Source: Spirochaetia bacterium (GTDB lineage: Bacteria; Spirochaetota; Leptospiria; Leptospirales; Leptonemataceae). Taken from it: 54,581 bases of DNA. The notes beneath the pieces were generated by a model that worked only from the letters and a program-made list of their open reading frames with translations, was not told the DNA's origin and did not search any database. Location: positions 1-54,581 of the forward strand of contig JAIOPQ010000087.1 of the NCBI GenBank assembly GCA_021413825.1. Reading direction: 5' to 3'. Every line of letters begins with the position of its first letter. Position 1 is the first letter of the stretch. Below, piece by piece: positions 33,395 to 42,780 of the stretch. The translations under genes and the position numbers were made by a program.

Positions 33395-34461
33395 CTAACC
33401 GGGCTGGGCAGCTTCAAGTTCAGGGGCGCGTCTGGGTACAATGCTCCACAGGGTGGCAAAGATGGTCAGCAATAATGGGCCAATAATTACGCCCGTAATC
33501 CCGAATTCGACCAGACCACCTAGCAATGCAAAGAAGAGCAAAACCGGATGAACTCCGAGCTGTCGATCGAGGACCTTGGGCTTCACAATATTTTCAAGAA
33601 CAAGATACATCCCAGGGCCGTAGACGGCCATGAATGCAGCTGAGCCGTAGGAGTTTTCCACAAGAGCAAGAAACAGTGCTGCTGGAAGCCAGACTACTGA
33701 AGTGCCGAGGATTGGTATGAGCGAGAATACCGCAGCAACCGCACCAAACAAAATTCCACGAGAGATCCCGCAAAAATAGAGACCGATAGCAAGGGCTGTT
33801 CCTTGCAGAATTGAAACAAGAAAATTCCCGCGGACAACTGCGCGCAGTGACTCGTTCAATTTTGAAACAAAAATGTCCATGCGATCATGGGGAATTGGAA
33901 GCACTTGACGTGCGAATTCGTAAAAACGATCCCCATCACGAAACAAAAAGAAGAGCAGAATCAATGCAAGTATCAGGTTTCCAATCAGTGAGATTGTAAA
34001 TGTCATACTGCCTAGAACGAAACTGGACGCATCACCCACAAAGCTTCCGAGTTTATCTGTTGCTCAACCCAGAAAAATGGATCTGCTGTAACTGGATCTA
34101 GAAAAGCCGGTGCATGCGGAAATGCCTGCAGGATTGCATCGGATGCGAGCAGATCTTTAACTCTAATCCCAAGATCAATTGCCTCCAGGATCAATTGGCG
34201 AATCAACAGGGCCAGTGGGCCAAGGATGACTACCAGTACGCCAATCATACTCATAGTAGCTGCCAGGTTACGGCGTCCTTTGACCAGGCTCAAAAACCTT
34301 TTGTGAAGTGATTCAAACGCAACGTAGAAAACAAACGCGAGGAATAAGGGCCAGACAAAGGATCGAAAAAGCCATACGAGGAGCAATGAAGCTCCAATCA
34401 AAAGTAAAATTGAAAGATATGGAAATGCGTCTTCGCGATTCAGAAAGCTAGGCCGGTTCAT
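33395..34461 (-). pseudogene. AI-2E family permease (PerM-like), frameshifted
   Basis: Two overlapping reading frames together make one AI-2E transporter of about 350 residues with about seven to eight membrane helices. The N-terminal part (34461 to about 34050) has FLNREDAFPYLSILLLIGAS and SLVKGRRNLAATMSMIGV. The C-terminal part (about 34060 to 33395) resumes at DKLGSFVGDASSFVLGS and carries RAVVRGNFLVSILQGTALAI, GAVAAVFSLIPILGTSVVWLPA and VLENIVKPKVLDRQLGVHP. Joining them needs a single -1 shift between 34050 and 34075, consistent with one deleted base or a sequencing error. No classical slippery heptamer is seen. Its start overlaps the lipoprotein stop (ATGA). Confidence 0.85.
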
Positions 34462-34892
34462 GCGTCCCGCCCCAGCCTCCGGATATAGAGCTTGATGTGC
34501 GTTGGAGATTTGCCACGGACAATAATAGTAACAACTTCGCTGTATGCAGATTCTGCCATGATTAAAATTTCTTCCGGAGTATTCTTACTCTGAATGATTT
34601 TCCAACCATTGTCGCGTAACGTTGCAAAATAGTAGGCTTCAATCTTTTCTGCTGAGTCTGCAGTTTCAAGCTCCACGGCGCCTTCTGGTGAAGATGCGAA
34701 CGTGTCCGGCTCATATGTTGCGCTCAGTAAGGAACGAGAGGGTTGATAGCGAAAATTTGCAGCCAGACCACCCGGTAAGCCCTCAGGTTGTTCTGAGATT
34801 CTGAAGTCCTTAAATTTGACAGAGAACTCTTTGGAGGCATCTTTACACTGACTGAGAAGGGCAATAGCCAGAATGATTGGCAGGAATCGCAT
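34458..34892 (-). CDS. Small lipoprotein
   Basis: 144 residues with a lipoprotein signal MRFLPIILAIALLSQC (lipobox LLSQC) and a mature part of alternating strands and helices (FSVKFKDFRISEQPEGLPGG, AEKIEAYYFATLRDNGWKII, VVTIIVRGKSPTHIKLYIRR). No family recognised; the mature fold resembles small alpha/beta sandwich lipoproteins. It starts one base after the stop of the 658-residue gene and overlaps the AI-2E gene by four bases, so the three are cotranscribed. Confidence 0.78.
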   Translation of the reverse strand: MRFLPIILAIALLSQCKDASKEFSVKFKDFRISEQPEGLPGGLAANFRYQPSRSLLSATYEPDTFASSPEGAVELETADSAEKIEAYYFATLRDNGWKIIQSKNTPEEILIMAESAYSEVVTIIVRGKSPTHIKLYIRRLGRDA

Positions 34893-34893
34893 C

Positions 34894-36870
34894 TTAGCGC
34901 ACCAGTCGGACGATCAGGTTAAGTTTCTCTGAGATTTGAATTGTCTCAGGAATCTTGTCCTGCTCGATGAGGATGGACGTTGGGCTAATTTTTTGAGTAA
35001 CAAATTTCTTTCCTGAAATTTGTCCCAGAAGTAGATCCATATGCGCCGCGTCCTGGGTTTGAACCAGTACACACTCATCCGTGATCGTAACGAGTGGGAC
35101 AGAACGCGACCACTCTTCGATTGAGAAGAGAAGGTTTTGCGGCAGATCACTGCGGCATGTGCGGCGCAGGAACTCGATCAATTCCTGTGGATTCTTCTTT
35201 AAGAGCAAGCCTTCCAGGAATGACTCACGCGTAAGCTGGAATGTGAAAACATTGTCAAAACTCTTGAGTTCGAGGAAGCATTTGAGGAGGTAGAGTCCCT
35301 CAACAGAAAGTTTTTCCGGAATTGCAATCAAGCTGAGATCAGGATTGAGGATTACACCCCCCTTCTGATCGTCGCGGACAAGGGCCTTGCCTCTGAACAA
35401 GAAGTTACCAAGATCGGAGATTTCAATCCTGCGATCAGGATACTCAACGGATATGAGACCCAGGAGTTGCAAATAGAAGAACGCACTGGAGATTTCTTTT
35501 TTTAGCTCTGCCAGTTCTTGCTGGAAGTTCTTGATTCGGAATGCTTTTGAAAGGATTAGTTTCTCGCGAATCATGGAAGACAGAATTACAAAGAACAATA
35601 CTTTGCCGCGTTTTTGAATTGCAGAAACGCATTCATCAAACACTGCTTTTTCATAAAATGGCACGTACATTGGCTCGAATACGTCTTCATAACGGACGCG
35701 TCTGTCGCGGCCCATTGTGATTTCTTGCATTACGCGCTTTTCCAATTCAAATGGATCCGTTTCCAGAATTGCGTCGTAGTCGTTTCTGAGAACAACGTCA
35801 TCGCGCTTAACGCGGACAATATCCATTTGGCGCATGAGCGGGAGCAAAAGTTCGATCTGGTAAATCTGACTTTTCTCCATAAACAGCGAAATATCGGGAC
35901 GCAGAAACTTGTTCTCTGTATCTTTAAGATCTATCTGTTTGATCTTTCCTGATTTTGCCAGGTTGAGTCCCTTACGACCCAGATACACGATCATCTTCTT
36001 AACGTTCAGGACGAAATCGAGATCGTTTACAACACGACGTTCCTGGCGTTTCTTAGTCCCTTTCTTCTCACCAGGTAAGGCCGGATTTTCTGAATATAAT
36101 CCAAAAACTTCCAGGGGCATAATGAGGAGTCGCACAAACTTTTCATCAATGTAATAATCATCGAGCAGGAGCCCGAGATCATTTAGATGAACGACAGGAT
36201 CTTCCCATTTCCCTTTGCGCGCGGTTGCGATTTCTTTAACGCGCTGCATTTCGAGAATTCCGCCTTGCTGGAAGCACTCGAGTAGGAGTTCGCGCTCCAG
36301 GTCGGATAGGTGGTCTATCAGTTTGCGAATATTGTCAGAGGAACTGAGAGCTGCCGAATCTGGTTTCTTGCCAGCAACGGACTCCCATTCTTTTGGAACG
36401 GACGGACGAGCGAATACAATCTTTGGCAGACTGTTTCTGAACTTCTGTCCCTTCTCATTTGTCTCCATGCGGATCTTGCTTCCGCTTTCAGTGAAGAAAT
36501 AGTATTTATCCAGGTTGTTTGTGAGACGCTCACGGTTCTTCCGCTGGTAAACGAGGAAGTACCGTTTAAGCACGCCCAGTTCCATTTCAGCATTTACTGG
36601 CGGTGCGCCAATCTTACGTGCAATTTCACCGAGCGTCAGGATGCTCGACTTGCTCTTTAGAATAGATGTGTAGATGGTAACTTGTGTGGCGCTGAGTCTT
36701 TCGAGTACACCCTTGAGGTAGAACTCATCCTGCATGCATTCAACGATTTTCTTCGCAATGCCCTTCTTCTCTTTTGGAATCTTGTTGATGTTCCAGAGCG
36801 TGGCCAGCCGCTTGAGCGCAGACACATCAAGTTTGTCCAGCTCAAGCTGTAAGACGTTTTCTTCTGCCAT
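34894..36870 (-). CDS. Protein with C-terminal helicase-associated (XPB/Ssl2-N-like) domain, no helicase motor
   Basis: 658 residues. No Walker or DEAD motifs. The N-terminus is helical and lysine-rich (IPKEKKGIAKKIVECMQDEF), with winged-helix-like segments in between. The C-terminal about 200 residues match the helicase-associated domain (Helicase_C_3, XPB/Ssl2 N-terminal): GGVILNPDLSLIAIPEKLS, FTFQLTRESFLEGLLLKKN, EELIEFL-type segment and LPQNLLFSIEEWSRSVPLVTI. In other bacteria this domain sits with an SF2 helicase or alone in large DNA-linked proteins. Function here unknown; DNA binding or repair is inference. Start ATG 36870. Confidence 0.75.
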   Translation of the reverse strand: MAEENVLQLELDKLDVSALKRLATLWNINKIPKEKKGIAKKIVECMQDEFYLKGVLERLSATQVTIYTSILKSKSSILTLGEIARKIGAPPVNAEMELGVLKRYFLVYQRKNRERLTNNLDKYYFFTESGSKIRMETNEKGQKFRNSLPKIVFARPSVPKEWESVAGKKPDSAALSSSDNIRKLIDHLSDLERELLLECFQQGGILEMQRVKEIATARKGKWEDPVVHLNDLGLLLDDYYIDEKFVRLLIMPLEVFGLYSENPALPGEKKGTKKRQERRVVNDLDFVLNVKKMIVYLGRKGLNLAKSGKIKQIDLKDTENKFLRPDISLFMEKSQIYQIELLLPLMRQMDIVRVKRDDVVLRNDYDAILETDPFELEKRVMQEITMGRDRRVRYEDVFEPMYVPFYEKAVFDECVSAIQKRGKVLFFVILSSMIREKLILSKAFRIKNFQQELAELKKEISSAFFYLQLLGLISVEYPDRRIEISDLGNFLFRGKALVRDDQKGGVILNPDLSLIAIPEKLSVEGLYLLKCFLELKSFDNVFTFQLTRESFLEGLLLKKNPQELIEFLRRTCRSDLPQNLLFSIEEWSRSVPLVTITDECVLVQTQDAAHMDLLLGQISGKKFVTQKISPTSILIEQDKIPETIQISEKLNLIVRLVR

Positions 36871-36941
36871 TTTCTTTTTGAGGAACGAAGTCGAGGAAGC
36901 CTAAACTGGCCCGATTGAGTGCCATGTAAAGCCTTTTTACA

Positions 36942-37745
36942 ATGCTAGATCGAGCGAAAATCATCCTGCGCATAGCATTCTGGCTGTATGCCGGCCTTTT
37001 CCTCTGGGGATGGCTGCGCGAATGGGTAAATCCAATGCTCGCTATTCTACCATTCTTGCTCTGTATTGTTTTTTTAATGCTCAGAAGACGGGCCAGTTCA
37101 GGCCAATGGATGGAAGGAGGTCTGTCTGTCCTATTGTCTCTGATGCATGTTCAATATTGCATTGCGCAGCCCCTCTGGATCAGAGGGGAAAGTATGCAGC
37201 CTGCACTCAATCCCGGAATAATTGTATGGGTAAATAAACTATCCAACGGTTTGATTGCGCCTCCTGTCACGCCAGCAATGCGTTCGCATGGATTTCATCG
37301 TCTTGCCCGCTGGAATGCGATGCAAAAAAGTAGTATTGTTGTGATTCGATTTCCTGGATTGAACGACGGTGCAGATGCTGTTATTGTAAAACGAGTGGCC
37401 GCACTTCCGGGCGAGACATTCGAATTCGCAAATTCTCAAATTCTAGTAAACAATCACGCAATTACTGTTAACGGTGTTCCGGCCTTTGTTTCGATTCAAC
37501 CGCGCACAATCCAACCACCAGTGTTTCAATTGCCGGAGGAAGTTGAGAAGTTAGGTTCATTGGCCATCTGGGCTGCGGGAAATGGGCTTCCCATTCGCGG
37601 AGTAGTTCCTGAGGGAGCGGTAATTGTTCTGGGAGACCACACGCTTGAATCAAGGGATTCGCGTAGCTTCGGTTTTGTTCCAATCGATTTCATAATGGGT
37701 TCCATTTCATCACCTCAAACGGAGTCTGTAGAGCTCAAGCGATGA
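36942..37745 (+). CDS. lepB: Signal peptidase I
   Basis: 267 residues: two N-terminal membrane segments, then the S26 catalytic domain with Ser in IRGESMQPALNPG (about 83) and Lys in VIVKRVAALPGETFEF (about 149), plus boxes D/E reading VILGDHTLESRDSRSFGFVP. It cleaves signal peptides outside the inner membrane. It overlaps the following PBP gene by four bases (ATGATGA), so the two are coupled. A weak inverted repeat (TGTAAA...TTTACA, 36925-36941) touches the start codon. Confidence 0.92.
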   Translation: MLDRAKIILRIAFWLYAGLFLWGWLREWVNPMLAILPFLLCIVFLMLRRRASSGQWMEGGLSVLLSLMHVQYCIAQPLWIRGESMQPALNPGIIVWVNKLSNGLIAPPVTPAMRSHGFHRLARWNAMQKSSIVVIRFPGLNDGADAVIVKRVAALPGETFEFANSQILVNNHAITVNGVPAFVSIQPRTIQPPVFQLPEEVEKLGSLAIWAAGNGLPIRGVVPEGAVIVLGDHTLESRDSRSFGFVPIDFIMGSISSPQTESVELKR

Positions 37746-39574
37746 TGAATAAGGTTCATTCGCGACTGCGCATATTTGGAATCGCCTGCGGTCTATTCAT
37801 GGCTCTGCTTGCAACGCGGATTCTCTGGCTGTCCCTGGCTGGAAACAATGAGAGTGCTGTGGAGCGGGACAATGTTGTTCGCGGACCTATTCTTGATCGT
37901 CGGGGCATTGCGCTGGCGCGCACAGAAGAAGCCAGCGCCATAGCTATTTCACCAGGAGAGCTAATTGATTCTGAATTTGCAGCACAGAATCTTGCTCGCT
38001 ATCTTTCCATTACGCCGGAAGAAATCCTGAAGAAAATTTACCAATCAAACAATCGCAAATATTTCTATCTCAAGCGACAGGTGGATAACTTTACAGCTGA
38101 TCGCATCATGGATATGAAGATTCCAGGAATTCATCGCGAGTACGAATTCAAGCGTCTATATCCTGCAGGGCCTGTTGCAGGAAACCTCCTGGGTTTTGTG
38201 GGCCGTGATCCCGGTGTTGCTCTTGCCGGGCTTGAACGATCGTATCATGAGCTTTTGGGCCGCGCGGAAATTGGTGAACGTCGGGGACCATCGCTTTACC
38301 TGACCATAGATAGCCTGATCCAGAGCAGGCTGGAAAAAGAAATGCGCGCGGCATATGAATCGTCTAAAGCGGCAAGAGCATCCGGAATTTTCATGGACCT
38401 GGAAACAGGTGAAGTTCTTGCAATGGCTAGTTTTCCGGAACTCGACCCAAACGAATATCAGACCAGCGTGCCTAATCAGAGGGAGAATCTTGGCATTCGC
38501 ATGGCTTACGAGCCAGGTTCTACTGTGAAAATATTTATGGCCGCAACTCTTTTAAAGAATAATGCAGTTAAGCCAAATGAGAAGTTTTTTTGCAACGGTG
38601 AATACAAAGTTGGGAATGTTACGGTTCGTTGCCGCGTGCACGGGAAAATGTTTGCGCATGGAGAGGTTACGCTTTCTGACATAATTACAAAGTCGTGTAA
38701 CGTTGGAATTATTCAGGCAATGAATCGGATTCCTCCGCAAAAGCTGTATTCTGATTTGCGAGCTCTTGGATTTGGGATTAGAACAGAAGTTGTACCACCG
38801 GGATCCGGGGAAGCACCAGGTTACTTACCTGAGCTTGCCGATTGGGTCCCTGCATCGAGTATCTACTTTCCGATTGGCCAGGGATTCAGTGTTTCACCCA
38901 TTCAACTTTTGCGCGCTGCGGGTTCCATTGCAAACGGTGGTGTTCTACTCAGACCAGGCCTGGCGAGACAGGCCGTCGCACAGAATGGTCATGTCTGGTA
39001 TGAGCACAAAGTTATACGTGAGAAGAACCCCTACGAACCGGCAGTCAATCGTGAAGTTGTCCGCTACATGCGCCGCGTTGTTTCAGAGGGAACGGGGCGT
39101 GGTGCGAGCATAGTTGAAGTCGCAATTGCAGGAAAAACTGGAACGGGACAAAAATCCAGCGCCCGGGGATACGAAGAGAAATTCGTCGCCTCATTCCTGG
39201 GTTTCTTTCCTGCCCAGAATCCCAGATACGGCGGACTGATTGTGTTTGATGATGCTGGCGAGGAGAGCGGTGGTTCGCTTGCAGCCCCGGTCTTTGCGCG
39301 ATTTGTGCAGAGCATTCTGCCAGTCCTGCAAGAAAGCTCACAAACCATCAAAGTACCCGAGTTGGCCCCGCTTGCCGATCCCTCAAGAAATTTTGATCCC
39401 CAGGTCATCGGTGATTTTCGTGGCCTTTCTGCGCGTGAAGCACGCTACCTTGCAGGTCGAGTCTACGGCATTCCGGTTGAACTGCATGGAGCAGGCTATG
39501 TGCGATCGCAGGAGCCTCCTGCCGGAACACCCAATCAAAGCTTAAAGAAGATTAAGTTATTTTTGGAACCCTGA
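37742..39574 (+). CDS. Class B penicillin-binding protein (FtsI-type transpeptidase) with PASTA domain
   Basis: 610 residues: membrane anchor (about 10-27), PBP dimerisation domain starting RGPILDRRGIALAR, then transpeptidase motifs STVK (about 260), SCN (about 318) and KTGTGQ (about 464). A C-terminal PASTA-like domain follows (about 540-610: VIGDFRGLSAREARYLAGRV, QEPPAGTPNQ). It crosslinks septal peptidoglycan in the periplasm; FtsI is the best match, but PBP2-like function is possible. No division cluster (mraY, ftsA, ftsZ) is present. Translated together with lepB. Convergent with the phosphatase gene 79 bp away. Confidence 0.9.
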   Translation: MMNKVHSRLRIFGIACGLFMALLATRILWLSLAGNNESAVERDNVVRGPILDRRGIALARTEEASAIAISPGELIDSEFAAQNLARYLSITPEEILKKIYQSNNRKYFYLKRQVDNFTADRIMDMKIPGIHREYEFKRLYPAGPVAGNLLGFVGRDPGVALAGLERSYHELLGRAEIGERRGPSLYLTIDSLIQSRLEKEMRAAYESSKAARASGIFMDLETGEVLAMASFPELDPNEYQTSVPNQRENLGIRMAYEPGSTVKIFMAATLLKNNAVKPNEKFFCNGEYKVGNVTVRCRVHGKMFAHGEVTLSDIITKSCNVGIIQAMNRIPPQKLYSDLRALGFGIRTEVVPPGSGEAPGYLPELADWVPASSIYFPIGQGFSVSPIQLLRAAGSIANGGVLLRPGLARQAVAQNGHVWYEHKVIREKNPYEPAVNREVVRYMRRVVSEGTGRGASIVEVAIAGKTGTGQKSSARGYEEKFVASFLGFFPAQNPRYGGLIVFDDAGEESGGSLAAPVFARFVQSILPVLQESSQTIKVPELAPLADPSRNFDPQVIGDFRGLSAREARYLAGRVYGIPVELHGAGYVRSQEPPAGTPNQSLKKIKLFLEP

Positions 39575-39653
39575 TCTGAAAAGGCGCGCCAGTTGATCAA
39601 AGACGCTCCTTCAAGACCGGAACTTGTGCTAAAAAGCCGCGCAATCCCCGTTC

Positions 39654-42017
39654 TTAGCGGATGCGCCTGAATGCAATCATGGCAATATCATCTTTGTGCT
39701 CTGAAGGTCCGGAGAGAAATACTGGTTTACCAGTGAACACTTCTACATCCCGCGCAGCTTGTTCCAGGAGTACAACCGGTTTCTTCCTGCCACCTTCCTG
39801 AATTAGTTTGCGCAAGCGCTCAATGCCATACTGTTCGTCAGCTGCATTCATGGCTTCATTCAGACCGTCTGTGTACTGAAAGAATAGATCTCCCGCGCCA
39901 AGTTTGATTTTCTGCGTTTCCAGGGCTGTGACAAAAAGATCCGTATCCACAGCACCGAGTGGCAATGCTGTTGCATCAAACTCTTCGATGGCGCCAGTTT
40001 TGTATCTATACACAATCGACTTGTTGTGGCCAGCATTCACTGCTTCAATTTCGTTTGTGCGCTTGTCGAATACTCCAAGAAACATTGTAATAAAGACGTT
40101 AGCCGGCGTATCTGCAAAAATACGGGTGTTCAATTCTTTTGCAATCAACTTAACATCGCGCGTACGTTTGATAATTCCATGCAGATGAGCGCGGAGCATT
40201 GTCATGATAATTGCTGGACCCGCTCCGTGGCTGGATACGTCCGCAATGCAGAATGCCATTTGATCAGGCCCGGCTTCAAGCAGGTCGAAGTAATCGCCGC
40301 CAACGCCCATCATTGCTTTATAGAATGTTCCAAACGAAAGGTAACCATCCATATTCATGGGCATGCTTTCCGGGAGCAGTCGCTTTTGAATTTCTTCAGC
40401 AGCCGACATTTCCCCACGAAGTTCTTCGCGTTCGCGAAGTCCTTTGACCATAACGTCAAGCGACCGGGCAAGATCGCTTACTTCATCTGAGCCGGTGGAT
40501 TCAAATGCAACGCCCAAATTGCCCTGACCAACAAGTCGTGCACCATCTATAATGGTGCGAATGCGACGAACAAGCACGGATGAAAGCAGAGCAACAAGAA
40601 AGAAGATTCGCAGGCCATATGCAATTGCAGTGTCGAGCATTCGATCACGCTGCTGCGTCTGATCGTCCTGAAATTTCTGCATATCAACCAGTATCCGCAC
40701 GTATCCCGCGGATTCTTCCTGAAGGGCCTGTTGAGCTAGAGTTGCCAGTGGAGTTGAATCAATTCCGACCATCCGAACCAGGGCATCGTGTCGGTTGAAT
40801 AGCATTGCTTCGGAAGTTGCTCCGTATGGATAAAGGGACTCATATGCTCCGCTCAAAATCCAGGCTCGCAAGTAGGCGTAGCGAATCTCGAATTGCTTTC
40901 TCCAATCGTCTCGACCAGAATAGCCCCGGGCAAACGCGCTGTAGTCGTACCTGAGAATCAGCTGCGAATCAAGCAGGGCTCCGCGCAAATTGCCAACAGC
41001 GTCATCCATAGACGCGCTGGCCTCTTTGCTGTCCGGGGCTAATCGATGTAGCGCATTCATAAGGGCAGCGTCGCGTTCCTTTGCAATTGCCGCATAGGAA
41101 TCTGATAGCTTCTTCCAATCCGGATCAATTAGAGCAAGTTTTGGAGTTTTACCAGCCAGGAGTTCAGTTTCTCGTTTTACTAGAGCATCGCCTGCGGTTT
41201 TGAGATCCCTTGCGTACTTCTGATCGAGTCTCAGAACACCGACGATCTTTCTCGCTGCATCCGCAGAAAGTACCTGTCTTGCGCGGAATGCCATTTCTTC
41301 GTTTCGTGCAATGCCACCTGTCAAGACCAGGAAGCGCTGGTTTTGCTGAGCGAATGTTTCAGAATGAATCGAATAAAGTGATTGCGGGGAGACTTTAATG
41401 GTAACTGGAATTTGATTGATCAGAGCATCATTGTAGGTGTCAGAAATTCCCATCGTGTCCGCCGGATAGCCAGTGGACTGAGTCTGTCCAAGGCGATCAA
41501 GCGTCTGGATTCGAAATCGTCTGCGATCAAGGCCCGTAAGCGACTTAAGATACACATTTGAAAAATCTGAGCCACTCAGAATCTGATTCTGCAAGTAGCC
41601 TGCAGCTGTTGGAAAATCTTTGTTCCCGATGTATCGCGCCGCATTCCTGGCAGTGGCAACGTAACTGTCTACATGTTCGCGAACTGTTTCTGGGAGACTG
41701 CGTTTCTGAGCGTCAACGATTGCGGTATAGAATTCATCTGAGAAGACCAGGCGCTGTTTGAGATCGGCGCGATCTTCAAAAGCATTTTTGTTTTTCTGAT
41801 TTAGTATTCTGGATTCTTCGAGCCGGATTAGATTCTTCTCAAGATGCGCACTTTCGAGGGTCAGTTTCTTTGCAGGCAAAAAATAAGCGGACGTCTCTTT
41901 TTCAACACGCTCTGAAAAGATTCTATCTTGCTGCTTCCTACCCGATGCGATCAGGACCGAGACAACAATGACCAAAACAATTCCGGTGAAGATTGTAAGT
42001 TGCGCGCGTAATCCCAT
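39654..42017 (-). CDS. Membrane SpoIIE/RsbU-type PP2C phosphatase
   Basis: 787 residues: N-terminal membrane anchor (about 7-24), a large helical periplasmic sensor (about 50-450), second membrane helix (TAIAYGLRIFFLVALLSSVL), HAMP domain (about 475-530: VGQGNLGVAFESTGSDEVSD), then a SpoIIE-type phosphatase with MGVGGDYFDLLEAGPDQMAF, ADVSSHGAGPAI, INAGHNKSI and QYTDGLNEA. It would dephosphorylate an anti-anti-sigma (STAS) protein. It follows the anti-sigma-type kinase and STAS genes in one operon. The signal sensed by the periplasmic part is unknown. Confidence 0.93.
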   Translation of the reverse strand: MGLRAQLTIFTGIVLVIVVSVLIASGRKQQDRIFSERVEKETSAYFLPAKKLTLESAHLEKNLIRLEESRILNQKNKNAFEDRADLKQRLVFSDEFYTAIVDAQKRSLPETVREHVDSYVATARNAARYIGNKDFPTAAGYLQNQILSGSDFSNVYLKSLTGLDRRRFRIQTLDRLGQTQSTGYPADTMGISDTYNDALINQIPVTIKVSPQSLYSIHSETFAQQNQRFLVLTGGIARNEEMAFRARQVLSADAARKIVGVLRLDQKYARDLKTAGDALVKRETELLAGKTPKLALIDPDWKKLSDSYAAIAKERDAALMNALHRLAPDSKEASASMDDAVGNLRGALLDSQLILRYDYSAFARGYSGRDDWRKQFEIRYAYLRAWILSGAYESLYPYGATSEAMLFNRHDALVRMVGIDSTPLATLAQQALQEESAGYVRILVDMQKFQDDQTQQRDRMLDTAIAYGLRIFFLVALLSSVLVRRIRTIIDGARLVGQGNLGVAFESTGSDEVSDLARSLDVMVKGLREREELRGEMSAAEEIQKRLLPESMPMNMDGYLSFGTFYKAMMGVGGDYFDLLEAGPDQMAFCIADVSSHGAGPAIIMTMLRAHLHGIIKRTRDVKLIAKELNTRIFADTPANVFITMFLGVFDKRTNEIEAVNAGHNKSIVYRYKTGAIEEFDATALPLGAVDTDLFVTALETQKIKLGAGDLFFQYTDGLNEAMNAADEQYGIERLRKLIQEGGRKKPVVLLEQAARDVEVFTGKPVFLSGPSEHKDDIAMIAFRRIR

Positions 42018-42018
42018 A

Positions 42019-42438
42019 TCAGCTCCGAATTGCCTTGAAAAGAATGAGAGAGTTACCGCCGCCGTCCCTGGGGCTATACGTGGTTTTCATGATGGTGGAA
42101 TATAGATGGATGCCAAGTCCATGGTCGTCGCCACTTTCCCCATGCTTCCTTAGGTCAATATCAGAAGGCGTTGCAGTTGGATCAAATTGCGGCGCACGGT
42201 CCTGGAAATTAAACTCAATGCCGCCTGATTTGCCTTCAATGTACAAATCTACAGGTGGATGTTCGCCTTCACCGTATCCGTGCTGCACAATATTCACGAA
42301 CGCCTCGTCCAGCGCCAGGATGACTCGATTCTTTTCTATTTCATCCAGGGCGTTTCCAATAAACGCATCTGCAGCTTCCCGCATACGATCCAGTTCTGAA
42401 ATGTTGCTTTTCAGAACCAGGTGAATGGGACCAGGCAA
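42019..42438 (-). CDS. RsbW-type anti-sigma serine kinase (HATPase)
   Basis: 139 residues of the HATPase_c_2 fold: N-box region ILALDEAFVNIVQHGYG, G1 DRAPQFDP and G2 GDDHGLGIHL are visible. RsbW-like kinases phosphorylate the STAS partner or bind a sigma factor. The start is TTG at 42438, one base after the STAS stop and preceded by GCAGGATTC. Order is STAS-kinase-phosphatase, the standard partner-switching layout. No sigma factor gene is in the window, so the output could be a sigma factor elsewhere or another protein. Confidence 0.9.
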   Translation of the reverse strand: MPGPIHLVLKSNISELDRMREAADAFIGNALDEIEKNRVILALDEAFVNIVQHGYGEGEHPPVDLYIEGKSGGIEFNFQDRAPQFDPTATPSDIDLRKHGESGDDHGLGIHLYSTIMKTTYSPRDGGGNSLILFKAIRS

Positions 42439-42439
42439 G

Positions 42440-42778
42440 CTAGAATCCTGCCACTGCGTCCTGGACGCCCGGAAACATTGGGAACAAGAGCGTAAACTTC
42501 ATAAGATCAAACACATCTTTAACCTGGGGCGTAACTGCGGCCAGGCGAATGCCGCCCCCCGCTTTCTTGGCATCCGCTTGATTTGCATTCAGAATCCCGA
42601 GACCGGCGGAAGAGATGTAGGTTAGTTCTGAAAAATCCAGAACGATTTTGGAATGCCCGGTTCCAATTTGGCCTCGCAGTTGTTCGTTGGCTGTGGGCGC
42701 ACTCTGTGCATCCAATTTGCCAATCATTTTAAGAACGATTATACTGCCCGATGAAGATTGTGCGATTTTAAAATCCAA
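42440..42778 (-). CDS. STAS-domain anti-sigma antagonist
   Basis: 112 residues: RsbV-like, with IIVLKMIGKLDAQSAPTANE and ILDFSELTYISSAGLGILNA, where the Ser pair in YISSAGL is the conserved phosphorylation site (about residues 55-60). It would be phosphorylated by the adjacent RsbW-type kinase and dephosphorylated by the SpoIIE phosphatase. The start is TTG at 42778, preceded by AAAAAGGGGG. Two bases separate it from the preceding gene. Confidence 0.93.
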   Translation of the reverse strand: MDFKIAQSSSGSIIVLKMIGKLDAQSAPTANEQLRGQIGTGHSKIVLDFSELTYISSAGLGILNANQADAKKAGGGIRLAAVTPQVKDVFDLMKFTLLFPMFPGVQDAVAGF

Positions 42779-42780
42779 AA

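Noticed and set aside
34040..34080. Programmed -1 frameshift in the AI-2E gene
   Set aside because: No X XXY YYZ heptamer lies in the required interval, and an in-frame TGA limits where the shift can occur; a simple deletion or sequencing error is more likely.
36925..36941. TGTAAA/TTTACA repeat touching the lepB start as an operator
   Set aside because: Six-base A/T-rich arms of this kind occur by chance often; noted only in the lepB entry.
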